A stretch of 64,000 nucleotides of DNA, taken from positions 124,001 through 188,000 of the forward strand of contig JAFISE010000033.1 in assembly GCA_022560025.1 (NCBI GenBank). Reading direction: 5' to 3'. Origin of the DNA: Stagonosporopsis chrysanthemi (lineage: Eukaryota; Ascomycota; Dothideomycetes; Pleosporales; Didymellaceae). The position numbers and the translations under genes were made by a program. Below are positions 43,284 through 54,824 of the stretch, in pieces. The notes under the pieces are model-generated. The model saw only the letters and a list, made by a program, of their open reading frames with translations. It ran no database searches and had not been told where the DNA came from. The stretch's first letter is position 1, and every line of letters starts with the position of its first letter.

Positions 43284-46200
43284 ATGAGCTCAGAACCGGG
43301 GTTGGGCCACACCAGCGCTCACAATGATCCTGACGACACTATAGACATTGGCGACGGCATCCAAGACGAGACGGAAGATGCGCGCGTGGGAGAAACAGTG
43401 GTGAATGGTGCACAAGAACAGAGCGTTGAGGAAGCGGAGCACGACTCGGTCGATGGCAGCACCAATGGCTTGACCTTTGCCCGCACGCGACGCCGCCAGT
43501 CGCAGCAAGACGAGGATGAAGACACTGGGCTGCCCTCACGGCCCAAGCCAGGCAGACCTACAAGCTTCGAGTCGACATCTACCCCCGATGATACCCCATC
43601 GATACAGGGCTCTATTGTCTCCTCGCCCAGGAGCAGCGTCGCCTACTCGTACAACTCGCCACGCGCAAACCGGCCAGCCCTCCAGCCCTTTGAGCGCCGC
43701 TTCTCCTCGCGACTGTCGCCCTCGCCCCTCGCGACACCGCGGGGAGTGTCCCCCGCCTTCCTGTCCGCCCACTCGCGCCAATCATCCGTGTCCAGTCACC
43801 TGTTCTTCCAGCAACAGCCAGATGGAGCAGACACGCCGCAGCCGCCGTGGGAGGTTGTGCGCTGGACGAAGCTGAAAATCATCACCGGCCAGGTCTTCTC
43901 CGAGGTAGGGAAACGCAACTTTGGTAGACCTACCTGTTTGAATGTGGCTGCGTCGCTGGTTGTTGGCACCTCCAAGGGCTTCATCTTGGTCTTCGACTAC
44001 CAGCAGGTCTTGAAGTCCATCATTGGGCCAGGCACCAAGGGTGAGTCTCGAGCTTCAATCGCTTCCTTCAGACACTGACAACAACCTAGCCGTCGAGTGT
44101 GGACCCATCACCGCCCTTGCCATCTCTGCTGACCACTCAACCATCGCTGGTGGCCATGCAACAGGACACATCTTTACGTGGGAGCTGTCCAAGCCAGCAA
44201 AGCCCTTTCTGCATGTTCCCCCGCTGGACCGCGCCAGCTTAGATGACAGGAAGTCTGATGGTCACGTCTCAGGCGTCGCCATCTTACATCTTGGGTTCCT
44301 CGGAACGAGACACACAGCGCTCGTCTCTGCCGACGATGGTGGTATGGCCTTCTCCCATTTAGCCACTCGAGGTCTAGGCGCCATTGCCAGAAATGTCAAG
44401 ATCACTCGAATTCTGGGTCGATATCCCCTCTCAGCAAAGTCTCAAGAGAAGCCCAGGAAGCCGTCGTCCGTCCTTGCCTTTGCACCTCTGCCTTTAGGCA
44501 ATGTCGAGCAGCCGACAGACGTGATGGGATTAACTGCTCTGCTCACGCCCTATCTCCTTGTCATTGTGTCGACCACGCCTGTCGCGCAAACCCAGCACAA
44601 GGCACCACGCCCCAAGGAAGTTGCATTACATAGTGCAATGAGTGGTTGTTTGGCCTGGTTCCCTGCTGTGAAACTGAAGCATGCAATAGGCGATGCTTCA
44701 AGACCTGTGTCGAAGACAAAGCTTGTCTATTGTTGGTCGAACATCCTGACCATACTTGACGTGACTAGCTTCGTCGCGCCCCCAACCGAGAAGGAGAAGC
44801 CCACAGAGTTACAATTCAAGCCACGGAGTCGCTGGCGGGCTGAAGAGGCTATAGTCGCAGTTCAATGGCTAAGCAGATCGGTGCTTGGTGTGTTGACCAT
44901 CAGTCAGCGGCTTCTCATTGTTGAAGATACAACGCTGCGAACGACAGACTCGTTCGACCTGCTGCAGAAACACATTTACCACTCTGACCTATTTTCACGG
45001 CAGCTACGCCCCGTCGTAGAACAGCACGACGAAGAAGATGCATCACTACATGGCGTTGTCGCTGATGCGTTCTACATGAGCTTCAGAGCCTATAAAGGGC
45101 GGCTGTTCTTGCTTGGCTTCAATGACGTCTCTATTGGCACCCTTTCGAACTGGGCAGACCGGCTGCTAGCACTCATGGAAGACGGTGATTTCATCGCCGC
45201 TATCGGTCTTGCTACGTCGTACTATGTTGGCGATGCTGACAAGCTCACCGTTGGGTTGCCAGAAGACGACAATGCGAGACATACGCTTGTACGAGAGAAG
45301 TTGCTCGAGATGATATCAGCCTCGCTCAAATACGCTTTTGCGCAGCACGACGAGAGCGAAGAGGTGAAAGAAGCACGCCTCAAGGAGCTCGCCGAGGTCT
45401 GCTTTACAGCTCTGTTCAGCATGAAAGAGCTTGAATTTCTATTCGAAGACGTCTACGAGGCTTTCGAGGATACCAACACCGGGAAACCGTTCTTCGAGAC
45501 GTTGGAGCCGTACATACTGGACGGTGAAATAGAGGAAGTGCCACCAGATGTGTTGAAAGACCTTGTCACATTTTATGCTTCGATCGGTCGCGGGCCTCAA
45601 GTGGAAGAGATGATCTGTCGTCTCAGCACCGAGACCCTTGATATCAATGAGGTTACCACCATCTGTCAACAGTACATGCTGTACGATGCATTGGTTCATG
45701 TCTGGACTCAAACCATTGGCGACTTCATTACGCCACTGACTAGCATCTTGGATCTCATCAAGCTCATAGACTTCAGCCTCGATGATTCCGACAACATCCT
45801 TGTTGTCTCCGCCAGGAAGATCTTCCCGTACCTCTCCTATACATTTACCGGACGCTTCTACCCTGGCGGGGCCATCATGACCGATGAGCAAGCATACAGC
45901 GCCAAAAAAGACATGTACAGGTTCTTGTTCTCGAGCAAGAACCTAAGGTGGCCTCCAAACTCAGGCCCCGTTCGCCTGATACGGAACGACGATAGCCCCG
46001 AACCGTCCTTTCCATACCTCCACCTCATCCTCGAATTCGATGCCTCAAGCTTCATGAGCATGCTCAACGAAGCATTCGAAGATGGCTTTCTAAACGGCGA
46101 AGCGGAAATGTCGAATGGCACCCAGACCAACGGAAAGACGCTTACACCAACCCGCCAATACATCGTCAACATCCTGCTTGGTATAATGACCCCTGAAGAG

Positions 46201-48066
46201 TTCAGCGCCGAGGAGGTCATCTACTTCTATATGTTCATTGCACGAAACCTGCCAAAGTATCCACAGTACATTATGCTCCCTGGAAGTTCACTCCACCAGA
46301 TCCTTGTCGGATTATGCAACTACCCAACTGAGATCGTCAAGGAAGATTGCCAGCTGTCCGTCGAGTACCTGCTCACGATTTATCATCCACCAAACATTCA
46401 CAGCTTGGTGCCGACATTTGAGACGGCTGGATTTCATCGCGTCTTGAAGTCGGTTTATCGTAGCGCTCAGCAGTACGCGAAGCTTGTGGAGACATATTTG
46501 CTTGACAGTGAAGATGAGGAGGCAGTCTTCGGCTGTATCAGCGACGTTCTTAGACCAAGTAAAGCCTTGGCTAAAAAGCAGATCAGCGAAGTCAAGCAGG
46601 TTATTGTTGGGCGTGCTGCCGATCTTGTTGCCGTCGACGCTGAGCAAACTGCCATCACGCTAAAGGCTTATGCTCCCGACTTGTTGGAGCCTGTCTTGAG
46701 CGCCGCTGAGGATGATCGTGATGCGCAATACCACTTCCTCAAAGCTCTCATCGAACCTCAGCAGGTACAGCCCGGCGAAGATGCTGTCATCGATGAGAAC
46801 CTGCCGTCTGGCTTCGTTGAGTTGTACGTACAGCTCATGTGCACCTACAACAGCAGCCATGTCGCAGACTTTGTCGGTCTTCTCAAGTCTGGCGACCTGA
46901 AGCTTGACCCTGTGCTGCCTGCACTGGAAAAGAGCGGTGTCATCGATGCAGCAGTGGTGCTTCTGGCACGCGATGGTCTGGTCAAGGACGCCATGGATCG
47001 TCTTGTCAAGCACCTTGATACTCTCGAGACCGCTCTTACTGGTCTCATTGCTGCAGCGAGCGATAGTCCTGATCTTGCAAATGCTGAGGAGACCGCACGA
47101 GACCTCCTTGAAGACATCCAGAAATATGTTAAAGTCGGAATCTGGCTTGGGCAAGGCCAGACCAAATCGAGGGCTCAGCCCGCGTTGACTGTTGACAGGC
47201 GGAAACCTGCGTACGGCGAGGCCAGAGAGGAGGATCTTGCCCTTGATGAAATCCTGTGGCTCGATCTCATTTCTGCAGTAGTCAAAATGATCAAGGAGAC
47301 GTCAGCCGCCATAGGTGACACGGACCTTACCACAGCCTCAGCTTCTGAGGTTCTGGATACCACAAACATCACGAAACAGCTTCGCGACTCCGTGCAGCAA
47401 ACGTTCTCAGCATTACTCGCTTCTACAACCATTCCCCCAACGAAGCCAGCCGCACAGCCCTCGTCATCCAGCTGTCCAAGCTTGGACCGTGCGGCAAGCC
47501 AGGCGCAGTCAAACCCCTCCTTCCTCCGCATCTTGCGCGCTTTTCTCCACCGCGCATCGATCACCTACTCCCCATCCCTTACGCACCTGCGCTCCGTCCT
47601 GACTGAGATATTCGCTGCCTACACGTTCGAAGAGCGCATCCTACAGCTCACCAACAGCTTCCTCGACAAAGAAGGCTTCGCGCACGTGTCAGAGATTGCC
47701 ACGCGGCGAAACTACGGTTGGCGTCCCCGCGGCCAAGTCTGCGAAGGATGCAGAGGCCGCACATGGGGTCCGGGCGCCGGCAGCAGTATCTGGGACGCGT
47801 GGGAGCGGTCGGAGGAAGCAAGAGTCAAGAAGAGGGCCGAGGAGGAGGATGCAAGGTGGCATGCTGAAAGGAGGGGCAGTCAGAAGGGCAAGCAGAAGAG
47901 TGCTAGTCAGAGTGAGGACGAAGCGGAGGATGGAGCTGCTGAGGTCAAGGGTAAGGGTCCGATTGTCGTATTTGCGTGCCGCCATCTGTGGCATAAGACG
48001 TGTGTCGAAGCTGAAGTCGGGGAGGGGAGATTGAGGTGCCCGGTATGTGTGGGTGGTGCATCGTAG
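43284..48066 (+). CDS. VPS8: CORVET complex subunit Vps8
   Basis: Two exons, 43284-44040 and 44090-48066 (49-bp intron, GTGAGT...CCTAG), 1577 residues. Residues 1-190 are acidic and Ser-rich. A beta-propeller follows: FGRPTCLNVAASLVVGTSKG, ECGPITALAISADHS, GHATGHIFTWEL, SADDGGMAFSHLA. The middle and C-terminal part is an alpha-solenoid with clathrin-heavy-chain-like repeats. The last 130 residues carry a RING-type finger (CEGC ... CRHLWHKTC ... CPVC), interrupted by about 70 charged low-complexity residues. Vps8 is the Rab5/Vps21-binding subunit of the early-endosome tether CORVET. Length is somewhat above that of the yeast protein, mostly from the disordered ends. Confidence 0.93.
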
Positions 48067-48926
48067 AGAGCTGTTGATTTTCGATACTTGTGAATATACC
48101 AGATTCTTTACTCCAGATGCTGCGCAAGAATCCGGGCTGAATCGCGTAATGCCCAGGAGACATTCGTCCATGCACCACTTTGCGCATCGTGTCAGAGCCA
48201 CCTCCGTCCACGTCTCGAACACATTCATACCCACTTTCAGTCTCTCGTTTTTGAGAAGACTGGGTGTCAAACGAATAGTGATCGACACATCCCGCTCCGA
48301 GAAACATAGACACTCAGAGCCCTGGTGCTAGGACGCTCAAATACGCCATTTGGCGGTTCACGGTTCTGCAACATGGTGTACTGACATGCAAGGCCACAAC
48401 TTGTCACAACTTCTCTATTCGCTTACATCTGGTGATCAATGAGGCGCAGCTACCAGCCTGATATTGACCACTTCTGTACGCCAACATTCTTTCCCATCCC
48501 CAACACGTTCTCTTCCATCGGGAGGACAAAGCGCGTACTAAGTCCTCGTTTGGCATGGCATTATCCTGCAATCTTGTTTCTGTTTCTCCTGCATGCCCGA
48601 CCTCCTTTCTCGTCCGCCACACTTGTGTATGACACGAAACATCAGACAGACAGAGCAGTACAGATGGCGACTGTAATGAAGCTCACTACATCAGAAGAAT
48701 GCTGCCTTCTCTTCAGGGTGTGAAATGTTAAGGTGATCTGTAGCTCTTTTTAAAAATGCCAGGATTCAGCTTCCAATTTCAAGAATCTTATTTTCTTTCG
48801 CTGAAAGTTCTGTTATCATCTTTCAATCTGCCAGTGATACAGACATTATGGTCAACATAAGCTCCTTCTATCTTTCCGTTAGGAGCCAATCAGAGAATAT
48901 ACATAGCACAAGCCAAACCTGGCTTG
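48067..48926. other. tail-to-tail intergenic region
   Basis: 3' flanks of VPS8 and the ketopantoate-reductase-like gene. A 94-residue frame at 48439-48723 has no ordered composition. AT-rich near 48.75-48.85 kb. Nothing recognised. Confidence 0.5.
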
Positions 48927-49958
48927 TCAAGAATGAAGCTTCCTCGCCCTCCTCACCACCTCCCTCAGCGCCTCCATCTTCCTCCCGATCCCCTCACCTT
49001 CCCTCAGAATATCCTCTAGGGTACTCAGATCCTGCTTCGCCACCTTCCCACCATGATGAAACGCGTTAAACTCCTCGTAATTCAGCGGTTTCGCACCCTC
49101 TGCCAGCGATTCATTCATCTTCCGCGTCGCCCAGCTGCCCATCACAAACGACAGAAGCCAGCCCGTCCATCCATGGCGCGGGAGAGTCAGGATCTCGGAC
49201 TGTGCGCGCAACATCAGTGTCCAGAGCTCGCTGTTTGCGCACAGGCGTGAGAAGGGCCCGAAGCCGTCGATGGTCCATGTGACGAGGTGGAGCATCGTGA
49301 GTGAAAATGCCCAGGGTAGGATGAACGCGGGAAGGCGCCGGATGGTCACTTTGCCGTTTGCATTGTACACGGTTTCGAGCCTTTTCAGGAGCGCGGGGTG
49401 CGCGTTGGACGCCATCAGCCCAACGTTTGGTGGTATGTATGAGTAGAGCATGTCTGCTTTTGCCAATAGATCCTTGTTTGTTGAGGCTGGCACTGAGATC
49501 TGAGACGTGGGCTGGTGCGCAAGCATGCTCGCTGCGATGAAGAGACGTGCAGGCGCAATACGCAGGGTGCGGGCGTAGTGGTCTTCGATGTCCAGACCAA
49601 CGGCATCGTATATGAGGAAGCCATCTGCGTTTTGTGTCTCGTTCATCAAGTTGCCAACTGAGCGAAGTGTTGCGACGCCGTTTTCCGAGCGTGCAGTGTG
49701 TCCGTCCAGAGTGTCGAAGACAAACTCGAATGTTTCGCCTGAGACCTCCGAAACGCTTTCGATGACCCGATAGTTGGAGAAGGTGTACAGTTCATCGTCT
49801 TTGTACGAGTAGAGCTGCTTTGGTGGTGTGAAAGCAGGCTTACGGCCAGATCGGACGAGGTAGGTGATGTCTGCGCCGGAGGAGAGGTGGTAGCCTTGAG
49901 ATAGGCCCACAGCTCCACAACCAACTATCAATACTTTTGGTTTCGACATTGATGCCAT
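48927..49958 (-). CDS. ketopantoate reductase (ApbA/PanE)-like protein
   Basis: Single exon, 343 residues. The Rossmann fold opens with KVLIVGCGAVGLSQGYHLSS (G-x-G-x-x-G for NADPH) and continues ITYLVR and FVFDTLDGH. The C-terminal part differs from true PanE: it lacks an obvious K-x-x-x-N-x-x-x-N/S catalytic block and contains two hydrophobic stretches (AFILPWAFSLTMLHLVTW; WTGWLLSFVMGSW) that could be membrane-associated. It probably belongs to the large group of fungal ApbA-like oxidoreductases with unknown substrates rather than pantothenate synthesis. It lies 181 bp downstream of the aldoxime dehydratase gene, on the same strand. Confidence 0.78.
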   Translation of the reverse strand: MASMSKPKVLIVGCGAVGLSQGYHLSSGADITYLVRSGRKPAFTPPKQLYSYKDDELYTFSNYRVIESVSEVSGETFEFVFDTLDGHTARSENGVATLRSVGNLMNETQNADGFLIYDAVGLDIEDHYARTLRIAPARLFIAASMLAHQPTSQISVPASTNKDLLAKADMLYSYIPPNVGLMASNAHPALLKRLETVYNANGKVTIRRLPAFILPWAFSLTMLHLVTWTIDGFGPFSRLCANSELWTLMLRAQSEILTLPRHGWTGWLLSFVMGSWATRKMNESLAEGAKPLNYEEFNAFHHGGKVAKQDLSTLEDILREGEGIGRKMEALREVVRRARKLHS

Positions 49959-50139
49959 GGTCTACTTTCATCGAATCTGAACGTCGGTTTGCCATTTTAT
50001 ATCTGTGGCGGTCGTCCGAAGTTAGTCCGGCTATGGACGAAATATGACGTACACCTGAGTGCGAGAGCGAAAGCGAGATTGTCATTGGCTTGACGTATAG
50101 ATATTGTCTCAAGTGCATCAAGTATTCTTGATTGGCGGT

Positions 50140-51228
50140 TCAGTCGTCCAGCTCTTTCACCTGGAGCTGCGCAGCGCCCATGACACCGGTCCCTCTCGTG
50201 CAATTGACGTACTCGAACCTCGCGTCTCCTTCTTTGATGACACTGACCTCATGCCATGTCCTAAACATCCTGTTGTCTGGGAACGCCTTATAGTGCGCCA
50301 TCGCGCCTCGCCAAATCGCTAGATGGGAGCTATGGGTCTTCGCCCAATGTTCCAGATCTTCAAGGTTTGCGAAGAAACCAGCGCCACACGTCTCTTTCCT
50401 ATTGTAATCGACGACAGGGTTGCTAGTGTCGGTGTTGCGAAGGTATCGAAGACCCATTGCGCCTGTCTCTTCAGCGTTGTCGTTTAAATACTGCAGGCCT
50501 TTGCGCAGTGTGGGCTCAAGCTTGACCTCGTATGCTTCAGTTTCGACTTGATCGCAGTTTTCCCACCATTGACCTGAGCGAATGTGTACGAGGTTGTCAT
50601 GGCTGCTTCCTGTGAGATGTTGGCCGATGCCTACTGGATCTTCATGAGGGCGCTGGGCATCCGCAGATGGACGAGGGAAAAGATCATGCGCCGAATCAGG
50701 AATACGATCGCGAGCAGCCCCCCAGTAAGTTGCCAGGTCGTGTTCTGCGGCGCTGCTGTCAGGGATCCGACCAAGCCCTGGAAGATAATCCAGTCCAGAG
50801 TAATTGGTTTCGAGGCGTGAAACTGGTGCGGTGAAACTCTCATGCCACAGACCGAGAGATGACCTATACTCCTTTGGTAGGCGAGAGTGGATGGATCTAA
50901 GGTGTAGGGCATCTAGAGCTCTTTTGTACTGGCCTGCATCAGTCCAGTAGCCAACCCAGACTGTAGTTCCGGAAGCTTCACGTCCGTCGATGAGAGCAAA
51001 GGATTCGTGGGTCGATGGATAATCATTGGCCCTGAACCAAGACTGAATCTCATGGCAGACTTGGTCTTTCGCATTCGTAATTGCGGCGTCGTGAGAGTGT
51101 TGCTGGACGCCGATGTAGGATGTGTAGACATGTCCGATCCTACCCGGAAGAGCCAGTGTGTACCTCGGCACAGGGAGGCGGTGGTTCTTAGGCTTGCGCA
51201 GAGGATGCAATCGTATGGGACACGACAT
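50140..51228 (-). CDS. heme-containing aldoxime dehydratase (phenylacetaldoxime dehydratase family)
   Basis: Single exon, 362 residues, the typical Oxd length. Family signatures: GYWTDAGQYKRAL, LPGLGRIPDS, QWWENC, AEETGAMGLRYLRN, KETCGAGFFANLEDLEHWAK, THSSHLAIW and FRTWHEVSV. The heme-ligand histidine is within the THSSH block (H299 or H302) and the distal catalytic histidine is probably H326 in WHEV. The enzyme dehydrates aldoximes to nitriles using ferrous heme, usually together with a nitrilase or nitrile hydratase, neither of which is present here. In plant-associated fungi it could act on plant-derived aldoximes; that is inference. Confidence 0.88.
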   Translation of the reverse strand: MSCPIRLHPLRKPKNHRLPVPRYTLALPGRIGHVYTSYIGVQQHSHDAAITNAKDQVCHEIQSWFRANDYPSTHESFALIDGREASGTTVWVGYWTDAGQYKRALDALHLRSIHSRLPKEYRSSLGLWHESFTAPVSRLETNYSGLDYLPGLGRIPDSSAAEHDLATYWGAARDRIPDSAHDLFPRPSADAQRPHEDPVGIGQHLTGSSHDNLVHIRSGQWWENCDQVETEAYEVKLEPTLRKGLQYLNDNAEETGAMGLRYLRNTDTSNPVVDYNRKETCGAGFFANLEDLEHWAKTHSSHLAIWRGAMAHYKAFPDNRMFRTWHEVSVIKEGDARFEYVNCTRGTGVMGAAQLQVKELDD

Positions 51229-51848
51229 AATTTTCGGCTGAGAAGCTTAGGAACCGCAAGAGCTTGGTGATTCTATGTCTATTAAATAATCGTGTTGATG
51301 TCACGGATCACTATTCGATACAGGGGCTGGCCACGTCGGCTCATACACCTCTGGGGTGCCAATAACCTGTAGCAAGTCGGACCTCTTCTTCACGCTGAAT
51401 GGTTGGATCTCGCCCCTGGTAGCTGAATAAAGGGACTGGGCTGTACGACCCGACGTGGCCAGAGACTGTACAGCAAAACACGTTAACTATATTCAGTCTA
51501 GCGTACATCCTGAGCGAGCGGAGAACTAGCAGCGACCGCAAATGCAAGGCACTGAAGGGTTTTCGTGATGTCTGAACAGATCAGGACTCTGGGTCGATAC
51601 GAAAGAGAGCGAATATTACCTTCCTTCGTGTCCCATGCATAAGTTTTGACCATCGATCTTAGAGGTCGACCATGCATGTATCTCAATAGTCTTCAGAAAC
51701 GCTCCATGCACATGACTGATTCAAGTAATAGTGTTGTGATGTACGAGCTCAATAAGTTCAAAAGGGTATATATGAAGGGACCGGGGTATTGCGCATTCTA
51801 ACTCCACCATGTAAACATTCACCATTCGTCAGTCCAACTCGGCTTGTC
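51229..51848. promoter_or_regulatory. intergenic region, promoter of the aldoxime dehydratase gene
   Basis: 620 bp upstream of the Oxd start and downstream of the GH16 gene. Contains a TATATA at 51769-51774, distant from the Oxd start, and no ORF of note. No obvious palindromic operator by eye. Confidence 0.4.
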
Positions 51849-53686
51849 TCAAATCCTGGCGTGATGCCCAACACTCCTTCGCCTATGCTGCTTCATGAAT
51901 CTTGCTGCCCTAACCTTGTTCAATCCCGGCGCAGGCGTTCCCTCAGCACCAGGAGCAACGGTCACATATACCGTCTGGTACACAGTCTTTGGCTTGCCCG
52001 GTGTGTCTGTCACGGTCGGTGCTGCGGGAGCCGACTCTGTATCAGTTGGGACAATTGGTGGAGACTCGCTGTCGTTGGGGTTGCTCGTTGGCTGAGCGAC
52101 TGCAGCAGTTGTGGTAGGCAGGTCCTCGACGGGCAGGCTCATGTAGTCAGACGGTGCTGCGGTGGCTTCAGAAGGCAAGTCGGCTATCTGTGTTGCGTTT
52201 GAGGCCGGTGCGCTACCACTGGCCCCGGGCCACTGAAATCCTGGCATACCGTCACCATCAACGGGATCAGAGGGCTTAGTAGGTGTCGCAGCCTTGGATG
52301 TTGTCGCAGCAGCAGAGGTCGGTGCGACAGGCTTGACAGAGGTGCCTTGTGTCTTTGAAGGTTCCAGAGCCTCTGAAGTTGGGATGCTGCCGGATGGTGT
52401 TGGCACAGCGACTGGAGCACTGGTTTCAGCAGGCAGATCATCGGAAGCAGGCATTGTCGGGACGATGTAGGAGCCATCTGAAAATGAGAGCACAGGGGCG
52501 CCTGTCGGGATCTCCGTGGGGATGGTTGCGTAACCTGAGGAGATGACGGGCTCCGTGGCGTTGCCAGTAGGAATGGATACCGGCTCTGAGATGACAGTGC
52601 TCTGCGCAGGGGCACCAGACGCAGACGGGGCAGGGGTGTCATTGCCGTTGTCTTGGTAGACCTTCAACGCGTTGATAGTCCAGTACGCGTCCACAAAAGC
52701 TTCTGGGTTGTTCTGTACATATTCGTCACAAGTGGCAGCCTTCTTTGCGCAAGAGCCGCTCTCCCAAACTGCGCCGGCCCAGTCACCACAGAATGCGGTG
52801 TTGAAAACAATCTGCTGCTCCTTGAACATGCTCTCGATGTCACAGCCTCCGGTGAACTTGGCCGCGGGAATACCCCAGCCGTCAGGGCTAGGAGCGTCGC
52901 CGAGAGCATCTTCTGGGACAGAGCCACGAGGGAAGTACCAGACGCTGATGGCCTCATCTGTCCATTGTGTTGCGTAAACGCCACCACCAATCTCATTCAG
53001 ACCAACACCGAAGCTGTTCTTGTTGGGGTGCTCGATAGAACATCCGACGTTCTTGTCTTGGCCCTCGGCATTGACGTCGCAGTTAGGCGTGGTGACCTCG
53101 CCAGCAAAGATGCTGGTATCAGGGCCAATCTTGCAGTCAGGAGCGGTGTGGAGGGTCATGCCGTTGTTTGTCTGCTCGTTGACACCTTCGAGGATATCAA
53201 TCTCTCCGCCGGTTGGCCAGTCAGGCCCTACCATCCAGAACCTGTCCAGTATGTTAGCTAAAGACGTGATAGGTAATATTGGCGACTTACGCAGGCCAAG
53301 TACCGCAGCCGGTGGGCATATGAGCGACGTCCATTACGACAAGCCCGGTGTTATACTTCTTCTTGCTCACCAGCCTAATGCTGGGCCTTCCTTCTGGGGT
53401 CTCATTGGTAGTGTCAACGCCCCACTCGACGGGCACAGTTGTGGAGGCATTGATTAGATTCGACTGCCTCGCTGTAGCCTCGTCGACATATTTGACGAAA
53501 CCTGTCACTAGTCAGCAGAGCACAAAGTCGTTGCGGAGAGTGTGTCGTACCATTGGTTGGGTCTGGTGCTGTGAAGAAGTCGAATGCGCCATAGAAATCA
53601 GTCATGTAGTCATCTTCCAGAGCATAGCCAGCTATGCTCAGGTCGAAAAGCGAGGCCGCAGCCAATAGTAGTGTGAAAGAACGCAT
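51849..53686 (-). CDS. secreted GH16 endo-beta-1,3(4)-glucanase
   Basis: Three exons, 53686-53551, 53501-53291 and 53241-51849, 579 residues. A signal peptide (MRSFTLLLAAASLFDLSIAG) leads into DDYMTDFYGAFDFFTAPDPT. The GH16 site GGEIDILEG gives nucleophile E129, D131 and acid/base E134; MPTGCGTWPAFWMVG lies just before it and is completed only by splicing. The catalytic domain ends near residue 330. The last 230 residues are Ser/Thr/Pro/Ala-rich, probably O-glycosylated, ending in a basic tail (MKQHRRRSVGHHARI) with no GPI signal. GH16 members of this type cut 1,3- and mixed-linkage glucans. A TATATA box lies 134 bp upstream of the ATG. Confidence 0.93.
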
Positions 53687-53819
53687 CGTCAAGACGCTGG
53701 TAGAAAAAAGGACCGAAGAGAATGACTGCGTACCAGACGCGTTGGAAGAGACAGGTGACTAGAGATTGAAAACACTACCAAAGCGCAATACCTGATTGTG
53801 GATCTGGGGAGTACACACC

Positions 53820-53825
53820 TATATA
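53820..53825 (-). promoter_or_regulatory. TATA box of the GH16 gene
   Basis: TATATA, 134 bp upstream of the GH16 ATG, in a sensible position for a TATA element with a roughly 100-nt leader. The other minus-strand genes checked lack a comparable box, which fits an inducible secreted enzyme. Confidence 0.5.
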
Positions 53826-54720
53826 GGGAGTACCCACAATTAAACACGGATCTCCTAGCATTGTTCGTACACTAGCCAGCGGCTGTCCTTCTTGTCTAAC
53901 CAGCATAGTTCAGTTTCACTGTACAGACCGGATCCAGAAGCCTACTCCCAGACGAGATACACGAGTCGCAATCACCGTTAGCCAGGCCAAGGGAGACCGC
54001 AACAACCACTGACGATCACAGACAAGGCTGGACGGGGTTGGACAAGGCTCGACAATACCGTTGGCAGCGTTTGACGAAGACGGCATTGTTTCATGGACAT
54101 TTGAACGGGCTGAGCGCCGCAAATCGAGTGGTGGCGCGTGAAACGGGTACCACTGTGCGAGTAAACATCATCCTGGGCGATACGTGGCCGAGGCTTTGCG
54201 GACCGCTTTCATTGATCTGCCTGAGGCGGTCGTCCGCTGTGATCGCTGCGGTTCGCTACGGCGGACTGACAGGTTGAAACGCGAGGCGGTTAGAGAGGCT
54301 GCGGGTGGCGGATGATTGGACAAGGAGAGCCGCTGGAAAGCTAAGCGACGAGACCCACTGGCCTGAAACGCAACCCTCACAGCCAACTATGACTACCCAA
54401 CATATATTTACTGTTACTGTTGTCCACTCATTGTGAAAGACCTGAAGTGAATGCGCGCATAGAAGATTCTTCTGCAGATCAACGCGTGCGATTGTTGATG
54501 TTCCTGCATGCGAACGCCGCATCGACCCTGAGGCTCCCGCTGTCTGTGCCGGACAATGGACATTGTAGGTGACAAGGCTGCGAACTCCGCAAGGGGGATT
54601 GTTTGCGCAAAGCCACTAGTGTCAAGGGCTACTTATGTAGTCAAGTTATGATAGTTGAAGCTCGATAAGTCTTTGTACGAGTCGTTTGATGTGCTTTATC
54701 AGGGATGCACAGCACAGCAC

Positions 54721-54768
54721 AAGGTCACGCGTCTTCGAATGTGTAAGGTCACGTGTCTTCGAGTTTGT
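54721..54768 (+). repeat. 24-nt imperfect tandem repeat
   Basis: Two copies, 54721-54744 and 54745-54768, of AAGGTCACGYGTCTTCGA plus 6 nt; they differ at three positions. It lies in the 3' flank of ERG10. One copy contains CACGTG, the other CACGCG. Confidence 0.7.
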
Positions 54769-54824
54769 AATTATGTTCATTATCTATCCATCGTATGCGT
54801 CAGATCATTTGGGTATTCGTCTCT

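Larger units (their letters stand above)
53687..54824. other. intergenic region GH16 promoter / ERG10 3' flank
   Basis: 1.1 kb. Contains the GH16 promoter with its TATA box and a 24-nt tandem repeat just after ERG10. No ORF or RNA gene supported. Confidence 0.5.

Noticed and set aside
51789..52202. Plus-strand ORF of 137 codons
   Set aside because: Antisense to the Ser/Thr-rich tail of the GH16 glucanase.
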